From contig CP136061.1 of the NCBI GenBank assembly GCA_032622095.1, forward strand, positions 2,294,001 through 2,358,000: a stretch of 64,000 bases of DNA, written 5' to 3'. This document shows positions 26,285 through 35,633 of the stretch, in pieces. The translations under genes were made by a program, and so were the position numbers. The first letter of the stretch is position 1, and each line of letters starts with the position of its first letter. The DNA comes from Siphonodentalium dalli (Eukaryota > Mollusca > Scaphopoda > Gadilida > Siphonodentaliidae). Under the pieces are notes generated by a model. That model searched no databases, was not told the origin of the DNA, and worked only from the letters and a program-made list of their open reading frames with translations.

Positions 26285-26709
26285 TGTGTTTTTTCTGCTT
26301 TAATACCCTTTGGTGTCAACCTATCTGCTATTTTAGTTTTTGAATGTCTTGCTTTTATACCTTTCATTGGTGTGAATCGTTGAGAATCAAATCGTTTTGG
26401 TGTTATGCTTTGTACCGGAGTTTCAAAATCATCATCCAAATCATCTTTCAAATGTTTTTTAATCCAAAGCCAGCGGTTTCTGTTCCCTACAAAATATTGA
26501 GGTACATTAAGCTCGCTCAATCCTTGTGAAAAGGTTTGCCAACCTGTTGGTTCGAAACCATTTCTTTGTCGTACAATATCATTGAGGAGATCAACAATAT
26601 TTGATCCTCTAATAACTTTCTCACCATATTTTAATTGTCCATGTTCATCAAACTTCATTTGTGGATGTTTTGAAATCAGTTGTAAAAGTTGTTCAGCTTT
26701 GTTTCTCAT
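26269..26709 (-). CDS. Conserved small protein of the capsid cluster
   Basis: 146 aa, intact. The first about 80 residues are a compact region (LLQLISKHPQMKFDEHGQL, GSNIVDLLNDIVRQRNG) that I recognise as recurring in invertebrate clusters with F54H12.2-like capsid genes. The tail is basic and repeats TPK/TPMKGIK motifs. No enzyme motif or membrane segment is seen. It starts 2 bp after the upstream 99-aa gene stops and overlaps the integrase start. Function unknown; a virion or DNA-binding role is possible. Confidence 0.6.
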   Translation of the reverse strand: MRNKAEQLLQLISKHPQMKFDEHGQLKYGEKVIRGSNIVDLLNDIVRQRNGFEPTGWQTFSQGLSELNVPQYFVGNRNRWLWIKKHLKDDLDDDFETPVQSITPKRFDSQRFTPMKGIKARHSKTKIADRLTPKGIKAEKTQWDPY

Positions 26710-26711
26710 CT

Positions 26712-27011
26712 TTAACGGATATACTTTCTTATCACATCCCTATGATGATGATTAAATGGTTGTTCTGTTTTCGGGGTTGAAATAGCTCTAACTGATTTTT
26801 GAGAAGTTTTCAATTTGTGTAAAGTTGTACCATATAATTGAACCTTCTCAGATTCTGACAAATTTTGATCAGAAACTGAATTCAATTCTCTGCTTAGTTT
26901 TGAAATAGTCGTAATTTCAGGATTAGGTGGTAATTTCGGATTAGTTAGACTCATTCTCCATTTTTTAATGTCATCCAACATTTTGAAGGGAACAGCGACC
27001 ATTTTCTTCAT
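26712..27011 (-). CDS. Conserved small protein, function unknown
   Basis: 99 aa, intact. A helical middle region (ISKLSRELNSVSDQNLSESEKVQLYGTTLHKL) follows a short proline-rich stretch (NPKLPPNPE). The same architecture occurs in related clusters as far as I recall. It ends in basic and histidine residues. It is packed with 2-bp gaps between the 73-aa and 146-aa genes, suggesting shared transcription. No catalytic motif. Confidence 0.58.
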   Translation of the reverse strand: MKKMVAVPFKMLDDIKKWRMSLTNPKLPPNPEITTISKLSRELNSVSDQNLSESEKVQLYGTTLHKLKTSQKSVRAISTPKTEQPFNHHHRDVIRKYIR

Positions 27012-27013
27012 GT

Positions 27014-27235
27014 TTAACCGCGAAGTATTCCAGCGAGTGCTTTACCAAGCAACGGTGCTAGCATAAGAAGTGGTAAAAAACCTCCTTTCTGGTTTAAAAT
27101 TAGTTTTTTTCGTTTCAAAGATGTTGATTTACTTGCAAGTTCTCTGAGATGTCTACACCTCGGACGAAGTTTGCGCTTCTGAGCTTCTGTTAGTTTTACA
27201 TTGCCTTTTAAAATATTTTTACAGCATTCTGGCAT
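27014..27235 (-). CDS. Small basic/hydrophobic peptide (GGFLPLL type)
   Basis: 73 aa, intact. The first 50 residues are strongly basic with a conserved pattern (LRELASKSTSLKRKKLIL); the end is a glycine-rich hydrophobic helix (GGFLPLLMLAPLLGKALAGIL). The larger protein at 27392-28027 contains the same two-part pattern, so the two are probably paralogues. Basic plus amphipathic architecture suggests membrane or capsid-interior interaction like small adenoviral core/lytic proteins; this is inference. Its ATG directly follows the TGA of the 39-aa ORF. Confidence 0.58.
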   Translation of the reverse strand: MPECCKNILKGNVKLTEAQKRKLRPRCRHLRELASKSTSLKRKKLILNQKGGFLPLLMLAPLLGKALAGILRG

Positions 27236-27355
27236 TCAATCAATCACTCTCTTTGGGGCATCTTTTATCATTTTTTTCCGAAAATGAGTTGGTGCCTGAT
27301 TCATAGCCATTACAAAACTACCATATTTTTTAATCAGTGGAGTTCTTTTCGCCAT
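27236..27355 (-). CDS. 39-aa basic ORF (MAKRTPLIKKYG...)
   Basis: ATG at 27355, TGA at 27236-27238, 39 aa. The sequence is basic (MAKRTPLIKKYGSF, THFRKKMIKDAPKRVID). Its stop abuts the ATG of the 73-aa gene, and it begins 37 bp after the 211-aa gene ends, matching the tight packing of the cluster. That packing, and the good fit in the gap, support it as real despite its size. Function unknown. Confidence 0.5.
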   Translation of the reverse strand: MAKRTPLIKKYGSFVMAMNQAPTHFRKKMIKDAPKRVID

Positions 27356-27391
27356 CTTTACTCTTCAAAGGTTGAATGTCAAATGACTGAA

Positions 27392-28027
27392 TTACTTTTT
27401 ACTTTTACGTTTATTAAAATTACGATCAAATGCCATCAAAGCTAATTTCGATGGGTTTGAAAGATTCATCATTTTTGAGTATCGTTGAACCAACGGGTAA
27501 TGTTCTGCTTCTTGAATTGATGGAATTGGTTGCGGACCATTATCGTTAAGTGGTTGAAATCTAGCAAATGTAGAATTTAATCCAGTAGAATATAATCTAG
27601 CTGGAGTAGTTCGCTGTGCACTTGTAGAATTTACTCTGACTGGACTAGCTCGCTGTGCAATCGTAGAATTTACTCTGACTGGACTAGCTCGCTGTGCAAT
27701 CGTAGAATTTACTCGAGTAGCATTTACTCTATTTGATCTAACTCGTGCAATTGATTTATTTTCTTTTTGTCTGAGAAGACTTCTGATCAAAACTCCACCG
27801 AGAAAACCACCTCCACCAGTTTTTAAAAGTATTTTCTTTTTTGAATCGATATGAGTTCTACTGTCAGCTATTTTCTTCAGCTCTTTTTTGTGTTTTTGCA
27901 GGAATGTTCGTGTCTGCTTTGGAAGCTTTAAGTGATCATCAAGTATTAATTTAGCGATAGTCGAAAATACACTCAAGACTGCTTCATGCGACTCCATGAT
28001 TGGAAATGAAATATTATGTTGATACAC
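27392..28027 (-). CDS. Basic/hydrophobic protein with tandem 13-aa repeats
   Basis: 211 aa (or 201 if the ATG of MESHEAVLS is used). Residues about 40-85 hold a basic helix then GGGGFLGGVLIRSLL, the same pattern as the 73-aa protein. Next comes a 13-residue repeat (RVNSTIAQRASPV) in about three copies plus degenerate ones, encoded by a 39-bp minisatellite at about 27590-27715. The Arg/Ser/Thr-rich repeat suggests a flexible, possibly DNA-binding, tail. It begins just after the ATPase gene. Function unknown. Confidence 0.6.
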   Translation of the reverse strand: MYQHNISFPIMESHEAVLSVFSTIAKLILDDHLKLPKQTRTFLQKHKKELKKIADSRTHIDSKKKILLKTGGGGFLGGVLIRSLLRQKENKSIARVRSNRVNATRVNSTIAQRASPVRVNSTIAQRASPVRVNSTSAQRTTPARLYSTGLNSTFARFQPLNDNGPQPIPSIQEAEHYPLVQRYSKMMNLSNPSKLALMAFDRNFNKRKSKK

Positions 28028-28033
28028 TTATCT

Positions 28034-28735
28034 TTATACCGATGAATATATTACCGCACCTCGATCGTCATTTGTGAGCCACCGATGGAAAATATCAGTT
28101 CTAAGTCTCAACGATTTATCCGTTTTAGTGTGAAAATCGAGTAGTAAATAACCATGATTGGTTGAAGTTGCATCATCATATGCCTGCATTAAATGAGGTA
28201 TTTGCATTTGAGAGGCAAGAATTTTTATTTGGCCTTTATCACGCACACTTTGAAATAATACCATGTAATGTGTATTCAAACTCAAAGTTCTACTCGCTTT
28301 AGATTTCTGAAACATGTTTTGGGTTATGTAAATAACAGACGTATTTCTGTGATGTCCTTTTCTTGTAAACCACAACATAATTTTTTCTTCATCTTTACCA
28401 CCTAGCATGTCATCAAAAACGATGAGGTGCGGTAAGTGTGTGTCATCGACAAGTTCATTGTCATCATCCGGTATTCCATTTATAAATTGAATATTGTGAA
28501 ATTCTTGCATCTGACTATAGGTATTTTGCCATTCTTTGTAACACCAAACGACTTTGTATGGAACAGGTTTGAACAAGTCATCTTTATATTCGATTAATTT
28601 CTTAACAAAATCTGTTTTACCACAACCACTTGGTCCCGATATGAAAATGTTACAGGGATGTTTGAACAACAATGATTCGTCCATCTTTACCCTGAGACAG
28701 ATCATGTAAGACTGATTAGGATTGTTCGGAATCAA
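28034..28735 (-). CDS. DNA-packaging ATPase (A32/FtsK-HerA-like)
   Basis: 233 aa, intact. Walker A is GPSGCGKT at residues 34-41; Walker B is LIVFDDM at 104-110. A further conserved STOP-like polar segment, VIYITQNMF, follows, as in packaging ATPases of the A32 family. These enzymes pump genome DNA into capsids of Polintons, adintoviruses and large DNA viruses. The start may be the internal Met at residue 18 (MDESLLFKHP), nearer to the conserved domain. The ORF overlaps the upstream 161-aa gene by 20 bp, another argument for the internal start. Presence beside capsid genes is strong evidence that the element once made virus particles. Confidence 0.88.
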   Translation of the reverse strand: MIPNNPNQSYMICLRVKMDESLLFKHPCNIFISGPSGCGKTDFVKKLIEYKDDLFKPVPYKVVWCYKEWQNTYSQMQEFHNIQFINGIPDDDNELVDDTHLPHLIVFDDMLGGKDEEKIMLWFTRKGHHRNTSVIYITQNMFQKSKASRTLSLNTHYMVLFQSVRDKGQIKILASQMQIPHLMQAYDDATSTNHGYLLLDFHTKTDKSLRLRTDIFHRWLTNDDRGAVIYSSV

Positions 28736-29201
28736 CCTTTTTTATTTTTAATGAAGAATCACCATAACTCCATACTATTCCAAATGTCCATACGAGTTCA
28801 TAATCTAAATCTGAAATAGGTCTAGTGTTTTTTACAATATAATCAAAAGACACTTTTTCTTCAAATAACTTTTCAACAGTGAAAATTGTACATGGTTCTC
28901 GGAGAATAATGTATCCATATATTCTCGTCACCTCTTCAAATTTCAAAGTTTTTTCATTGAGAATCCTGTCTTGATATTCAGCAAAGCGAGTAAAATTATT
29001 TCCAACTAATTCACGAATTGCGTTTATTTCGTTTTTAGGAACACCATGAAATATCCAATAATCTGAAAACATTTGATCCAATATATCCATTAAGAAATCA
29101 GTTTCAAATTCTGATCTCTCAATCAAACATCTCAGACGACTCTGTCCCTCAGAGAAATGTCCGTTCAGCAAAGTCTCCATTATAATTCTACTTTCCCTCA
29201 A
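28716..29201 (-). CDS. Unidentified 161-aa protein
   Basis: 161 aa, intact, acidic and rich in Phe, Ile and Glu; predicted mostly helical. No signal peptide, membrane segment or known motif was seen. A likely start is the Met at 29180 region (METLLNGHFSEG), giving about 154 aa. It is the second ORF of the cluster; the histone-like stem-loop lies 36 bp upstream, so it needs its own promoter or a shared transcript. Function unknown. Confidence 0.55.
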   Translation of the reverse strand: MRESRIIMETLLNGHFSEGQSRLRCLIERSEFETDFLMDILDQMFSDYWIFHGVPKNEINAIRELVGNNFTRFAEYQDRILNEKTLKFEEVTRIYGYIILREPCTIFTVEKLFEEKVSFDYIVKNTRPISDLDYELVWTFGIVWSYGDSSLKIKKVDSEQS

Positions 29202-29218
29202 AAACCATACAGAGCGTA

Positions 29219-29260
29219 TCTTTCGTGAATTTTAAGTGGCCCTGAAAAGGGCCGTTTAAA
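29219..29260 (-). promoter_or_regulatory. Histone-mRNA-type 3' stem-loop with downstream purine element
   Basis: Read on the minus strand, 29253-29238 is GGCCCT TTTC AGGGCC: a 6-bp stem and 4-nt loop matching the metazoan histone stem-loop consensus (GGYYYU UHUH ARRRCC), followed by AC. Ten nucleotides later is CACGAAAGA (29227-29219), like the histone downstream element that pairs with U7 snRNA. It lies 20 nt after the stop codon of the 126-aa ORF, the normal place in histone mRNAs. The flanks extend the palindrome (TTTAA/TTAAA). Function is inferred. Confidence 0.7.
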
Positions 29261-29272
29261 ATAATATAAAAA

Positions 29273-29653
29273 TCATTTCTTTTGTTTCTTCATCACTGTT
29301 AAATCTGTCCCGATTGATCCAAATGTTGCTCGCTTCGTAGGTTCTTTCTTGAAACCATGTACCTCAATTGGTATGTAAATCGTGTGAGGTTTCAAGTTGA
29401 TTGTACATTCAGTCGGTTTTTGTGTTAATTGTTTTCGTAAATCCTTCATTTCCTGCCAAATATTCCGTAACAATTTTGTCTGTTCTTCCCATTGTGAACT
29501 GTTGATAACTTGGTATATAACAGGTTGAGTCATTTGTTGTGTTTTCACCGGCGGTGTATACACTGGTTGTTGATCCGTTCGCGGATACACCATTGGTACC
29601 TGTTGCTGTTCCACACGTGGCGTCACATTTCCTGCATACAGTGGAGTCGACAT
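29273..29653 (-). CDS. Unidentified Pro/Gln-rich first ORF of cluster
   Basis: 126 aa, intact. Residues 1-50 are rich in Pro, Gln, Val and Tyr and look disordered. Residues 52-75 (WEEQTKLLRNIWQEMKDLRKQL) could form an amphipathic or coiled-coil helix. The C-terminal part has beta-like and basic segments (MKKQKK at the end). It is the most upstream gene. Its stop is followed within 20 nt by a histone-type stem-loop, so its mRNA may end there. Its sequence is not a histone. Function unknown. Confidence 0.55.
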   Translation of the reverse strand: MSTPLYAGNVTPRVEQQQVPMVYPRTDQQPVYTPPVKTQQMTQPVIYQVINSSQWEEQTKLLRNIWQEMKDLRKQLTQKPTECTINLKPHTIYIPIEVHGFKKEPTKRATFGSIGTDLTVMKKQKK

Positions 29654-30062
29654 TTGCGTTGTTGCAGGAACATGGTCGTACTGTACATCAATAGTCTTGA
29701 GAAATTCCGTTACTGGATCAATGATTCAAAATAACGTTAACGTTACAATTTACGCATCTAATGACGTTAACATTTTTCGAGGATCAAGTATATGGGACGC
29801 GCGGGCCTCGTTGACGACGTCATGCGTATTTCACCAAATTTCTCCGAACGTCAAATCAGATGTGTTTCTTTTTTGTCAAAAACATCATATTTCTATGAAT
29901 AAAACACCGATTTGACTCGGGAAAATTTTATCTGTACCATTTTACCATTATCTTATAACATATTTCACTGAAAGGTAACTTCTGCAAGTGCATTTTACAA
30001 CGCTATCGTCTTCGAATTTATTCGAAGACTTTCGCTTTTGTTAAATATGCACTGGTAAAGTA

Positions 30063-30196
30063 ACACAATTTACCAACACATCTATTTTTTCTCGGTATTA
30101 TTCTAAGTTCAGTTAGTCCAGCGAAGGGGAGCGCCCTTCGCTTACCACACTGACATTAGAATCCGAGAAAAAATCGATACATTGGTAAATTGTGCT
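30063..30196. repeat. Imperfect palindrome, about 65-bp arms
   Basis: The left arm begins ACACAATTTACCAA and the right arm ends TTGGTAAATTGTGC. Matching inner blocks are TATTTTTTCTCGG / CCGAGAAAAAATC and the perfect central hairpin CGAAGGG-GAGCG-CCCTTCG. It could be two element termini fused head to head, a replication hairpin, or a small foldback insertion. Confidence 0.75.
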
Positions 30197-30926
30197 CTTT
30201 TCTGTCAAAAAAATCCCTTCGAAGCGCTCACCTTACTCATTGGAATCTAACACAACCTCTAGACCGATCCTGGGCTGTTACTCTGGCCCAACCCCTCGCT
30301 CGATGTCACTCTGGCCCATGGACATACATAACAGGTTTGTCCAGGTCATATTATTATTCCTCACAGGTAGCTCAATTACTATAGTATATGCTGGTTCACA
30401 CATATATTAATAATCGCACTAATAGAAGTAATTTACTCGTGAGTAATCCATCACTATTTTATGCAATACTTATTCCCTTAATATAGTGCGTACAGATTGT
30501 TCATCTTGTTGTCATAGCTTTGAATATACAATATTATTCTGGTCATTGTAAATAAATCATAGCATTTTATACTGGTCTCTACTTTTGTTATGCTGGTCAA
30601 CTCATATGGATTTGGGTGTTGTATTTATCATGCTCACAGTGTAAGTTATAATCTAGTCCGCCAGTTAGTAACACTCAGGTAATACCAGGTATATAGACAA
30701 CCCAGGTGTACTACGTCCAGCTTACTCGTGAATATTGATGTCGTCATCCAGCCATGCAGTGTCGACGATCCGGTCGTTGTACCGCCCTATCCACTGCTCG
30801 TCAGATGTCTTGGTTGACACGTTACTCATCCATTCAGAGATGTCAGATCTGGTCGTTGTACTTCACTGTCAGTCCAGCTAATAACATGCATACGAGCCTA
30901 TCCTACCAGCTAACCTATATTGATAT

Positions 30927-31103
30927 AGGTCAGTTCGTGAACGAGGTCAGAGGTCACAGTGCCAGCTACCGCTACCAATCTGATACATAGTTATTACAGA
31001 CATGGGTATACAGTTACATACCAGCCATCCTGTAGGTATATAGGTCACGTCATGAATGAGGTCAAAGGTCAGAGTATCAGCTACCGCTGCCAATCCGATA
31101 CAG
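30927..31103. repeat. Two-copy direct repeat, period 115 bp
   Basis: AGGTCAGTTCGTGAACGAGG at 30927 and AGGTCACGTCATGAATGAGG at 31042 begin two related blocks of about 61 bp, each ending in CAGCTACCGCTRCCAATCYGAT. The intervening sequences are more weakly similar, so this is a degenerate 115-bp tandem duplication. Confidence 0.7.
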
Positions 31104-31325
31104 ATATATATACCAACTGGCTTATGCATATTAATGATATGGTAATTATGTAATGAGTTGACCAGTGGTCCATGGTATGGCACTCCCTCAGTATAACTAT
31201 AACGCTACCACTTGTAATTGGGAAACAGTTAGTTTCACGTGTGGCATTGGGGTATATATTATGTCAGGTTTCCGCTCGGCCTATTTAGGACATTTATATA
31301 GGTACCCCTCCCCCAGCACGCCACA

Positions 31326-34300
31326 CTGACATACTGAATCAGATGACATACGACTAAACACATAATCAGAAGTGAACATCGAGGCTTATATAAAGGTCTC
31401 TAATAACAGTATGCTGGCATACTGAATCAGATGACCTACGACTAAACACATAATCATAAGTGAACACTGAGTCTTATATAAAGGTCTCTAATAACAACAT
31501 GCTGGCATACTGGATCAGATTACGGCTAAACACATAATCAGAAGTGAACACTAAGGCTTATATAAAGATCTCTAATAACTCCATACTGACATACTGAATC
31601 AGATGACATACGACTAACACATAATCAGAAGTGAACATTGAGGCTTATAAAAAGGTCTCTAATAACAACATGCTGGCATACTGAATCAGATTACGACTAA
31701 ACGCATAATCAGAAGTGAACACTGAGACTTATATACAGGTCTCTAATAACAGCATGCTGGCATACTGAATCAGATGACCTACGACTAAACACATAATCAG
31801 TAGTGAACATTGAGGCTTATATAAAGGTATCTAATAACAGCATGCTGTCATACTGAATCAGATGACCTACGACTAAACAGATAATCAGAAACGAACATTG
31901 AGGCTTATATAAAGGTCTCTATTAACAGCATGCTGGCATACTGCATCAGATTACCTACGACTAACACATAATAAGAAGTGAACATTGAGGATATATTAAG
32001 GTCTCTAAAAACAATATGCTGGCATACTGAATCAGATGAACTACGACTAAACTCATATCCAGAAGTGAACATTGAGGCTTATATAAAGTCTCTAATAACA
32101 GTATGCTGGCATACTGAATCAGATGACCTACGACTAAACACATAATCAGAAGTGAACATTTAGGCTTATATAAAGGCCTCTAATAACAGCATGCGGGCAT
32201 ACTGAATCAGAAAACCGGCGACTAAACACATAATCAGAAGTGAACATTGAGGCGTATACATGTATAAAGGTATCTAATAACAGCATGCTGGCATACTGAA
32301 TCAGATGACCTACGACTAAACACATAATCAGTAGTGAACATTGAGACTTATATGAAGGTCTCTAATAACAGCATGCTGGCATACTGAATCATATGACATA
32401 CGACTAAACACATAATCAGAAGTGAACATTGAGGCTTATATAAAGGTATCTAATAACATCATGCTGGTATACTGAATCAGAGGACCTACGAATAACACAT
32501 AATAAGAAGTGAACATTGAGGCTTATAGAAAGGTCTCTAATAACAGTATGCTGGCATACTGAATCAGATGAAATACGACTAAACACATAATCAGAAGTGA
32601 ACACTGAGGCTTATATAACGGTATCTAATAACAGTATTCTGGCATACTGAATCAGATGAACTACGACTAAACACAAAATCAGAAGTGAACAGTGAGGCTT
32701 ATATGAAGGTCCCTAATAACAGCATGCTAACACACTGAATCAGATGACCAAGGACTAAAGACATAATCAGAAGTGAACATTGAGGCTTATATAAAGGTCA
32801 CTAATAACAGCATGCTGACATACTGAATGAGATGACCTACGACTAAACACATAGTCAGAAGTGAACATTGAGGCTTATATAAAGGTCTCTAATAACAACA
32901 TGCTGGCATACTGAATCAGATGAACTACGACTAAACACAGAACCAGAAGTGAACAATGAGGCTCATATAAAGGTCTCTAATAACAGTATGCTGGCATACT
33001 GAATCAAATGACCAACGACTAAACACATAGTCATAAGTGAACATTGAGGCTTATATAAAGGTATCTAATAACAACATGCTGGCATACTGAATCAGATTAC
33101 TACTAGACACATAATCAGAAGTGAACACTGAGGCTTATATAAAGGTCTCTAATAACTGCATGCTGACATACTGAATCTGATGACATACGACTAACACATA
33201 ATCAGAAGTGAACATTGTGGCTTATATAAAGGTCTCTAATTACAGCAAGCTGGCATACTGAATCAGATGACCTACGACTAAGCACATAATCAGAAGTGAA
33301 CATTGAGGCTTATATAAAGGTCTCTAATAACAGAATGCTGGCATACTGAATCAGATGACCTGCGACTAAACACATAATCAGAAGTAAACATGATGGCTTG
33401 TATAAATGTCTCTAATAACAGCATGCTGGCATACTGAATCAGATTATCTACGACTAAACACATAATGAGAAGTGAATAATGAGGCCTATACACGTTTAAA
33501 TGTCTCTAATAACAGCATGCGGGCATACTGAATCAGAAAACCAGCGACTAAAAACATAATCAGAAGTGAACATCGAGGCGTATACATGTATAAAGTTATC
33601 TAATAAAAGCATGCTGGCATACTGAATCAGATGACCAACGACTAAAAACATAATCAGAAGTGAACATTGAGGCGTATATAAAGGTCTCTAATAACAGCGT
33701 GCTGGCATACTGAACCAGATGACGAAACACATAATCAGAAGTGAACAGTGAGGCTTATACATGTATAAATGTCTCCAATAACAGCATACTGGCATACTGA
33801 ATCAGATGACCAACGACTAAACACATAATCAGAAGTGAACATTGAGCCTTATACATGTATAAAGGTATATAATAACAGCATGCTGGCATACTGAATCAGA
33901 TGATCAACGACTAAACACATAATCAGAAGTGAACATTGAGGCTTATATAATGGTCTCTAATAACAGCATGCTGGCATACTGAATCAGATGACCTACGACT
34001 AAACACATAATCAGAAGTGAACAATGATGCTTATATAAAGGTATATGATAACAGTATGCTGGCACACTGAATCAGATGACCTACGACTAAACACATAGTC
34101 AGAAGTGAACATTGGGACTTATATGAAGGTATCTAATAACAGAATGCTGGCATACTGAACCAGATGACCTACGACTAAACACACAATCAGAAGTGAACAT
34201 TGGGACTTATATAAAAGGTATCTAATAACAGCATGCTGGCACACTGAATCAGATGACCTACGACTAAGCACATAATCAGAAGTGAACATTGAGGCTTATA

Positions 34301-34647
34301 TAAAGGTCTCTAAAAACAGCATGCTGGCATACTGAATCAGATGACCTACGACTAACACATAATAAGAAGTGAACATTGAGGCTTATATAAAGGTCTCTAA
34401 TAACAGCATGCTGGCATACTGAATCAGATGACATACGACTAAACACATAATCAGAAGTGAACATTGAGACTTATATAAAGGTCTCTAATAACAGTATGCT
34501 GGCATACTGAATCAGATGAACTACGATTAAACACATAATCAGAAGTGAACGTTGAGGCTTATAAAAAGGTCTCTAATAACAGCATGCTGACACACTGAAT
34601 CAGATGACCTACGACTAATAAGAAGTGAACATTGAGTCTTATCTAAA
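31326..34647. repeat. 88-bp satellite array, right block
   Basis: About 38 monomers of the same family, more diverged than the left block. Some have a 6-bp insertion giving CTTATACATGTATAAAG (for example near 32251, 33591 and 33763). The block ends in a truncated monomer before CTAAAATATGGATTG. Minus-strand ORFs here are repeat by-products. Confidence 0.95.
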
Positions 34648-35633
34648 ATATGGATTGTAAATACCATCCGAAAAAAGCTATGCCGAAACGGATTAAGGAA
34701 GACTACTAAAAGTGATCCATGGTATGCGGCTGTGACATAATTATGGAGATGACATTTCGGTGATAATTGCATTAAAACGGGTCAAGTCACATCAATGTAA
34801 AATATGTACACGTATGCCCGCATCACATTCGACAAAGTCGCTGTGTGTTTCTATATACACAAGCTGGGCAACCCGTTGTTGCTCGGGTAAATATGTGTAA
34901 CATACTAGGGCCCAACAAGTCATTTAAACTAATTATTAGTCACCGGAGGTAAACATCACCTATTGCATGACATGTTTCGGATAAATTAATCTCTATAACA
35001 TTACCTCTATCGCTTTAGTGGATATAGTCCAGGATATATTGGTCGACCTCTGCACCCCCCCAGGACTTAACTTCACCCAACTAATTTTCTTCCTTAAGGT
35101 CTCCTCTAATTTTTTTCACTTGTTAACATTTTTTTTAAATGCACCAGGTCTCTTTGATCGCCGTTATAGTAAAGATGATGTCACATGCCGTCTTGTTTTC
35201 CGCTCGATTCGTTATGCTAATATACAACCCTTACAAATTAGCCAAAAATCGGACACCATAATCCAATATGGCGGCCAAGATGGCCGCCGAAATGTGAAAA
35301 TATGCTATTTTTCTGACATGTTACCACCTTTCGACTGTCTCTGTTGGAAAATGTTAGAATGTTTGCGTCATGTTATACATTTATCATATAGAGGCGTCAT
35401 TGGCGAACACATGGGGACCATAATATGCATTCACTGCTGGATATTTTTGTCCGATATCACGTTTTCCCAAATGCCGGTATCATAGGTCAAAGCCGAATCT
35501 CCGTTAATAACGCGATGTTATGTTTCGAATCAATGAATGTCATTGCTATTATAACAACACCCATGCATATATATGTGCAGGAGATACTCAAGCTAGGATC
35601 CTCTTATACCTAAGTTGAGGAATATTTACCCAA
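34648..35633. other. Unannotated spacer left of palindrome
   Basis: No supported gene. One degenerate unit of the GGCGGCCAARATGGCC motif family is at about 35271-35296, similar to units inside the adjacent palindrome. A 155-codon plus frame (35018-35485) has low-complexity hydrophobic composition and no recognisable domain. Confidence 0.5.

Larger units (their letters stand above)
29654..31325. other. Noncoding right flank of capsid cluster
   Basis: No supported gene. It contains a palindrome AACGTTAACGTT at about 29733, a perfect 9-bp hairpin GTCTTCGAA/TTCGAAGAC at 30008-30029, a large imperfect palindrome at 30063-30196 and a 115-bp-spaced direct repeat at 30927-31103. The cluster promoter should lie near 29.65-29.8 kb. 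No terminal inverted repeat matching the left junction was found. Confidence 0.6.

Noticed and set aside
29273-29653. Histone gene in front of the histone-like stem-loop
   Set aside because: The 126-aa ORF is Pro/Gln-rich and has no histone-fold similarity.
22261-29653. Adenain-like protease or PolB within the cluster
   Set aside because: No ORF shows catalytic motifs of either; no ORF is large enough for PolB.
35018-35485. 155-codon plus-strand ORF
   Set aside because: Low-complexity hydrophobic composition, no domain, and it overlaps a dispersed repeat motif.
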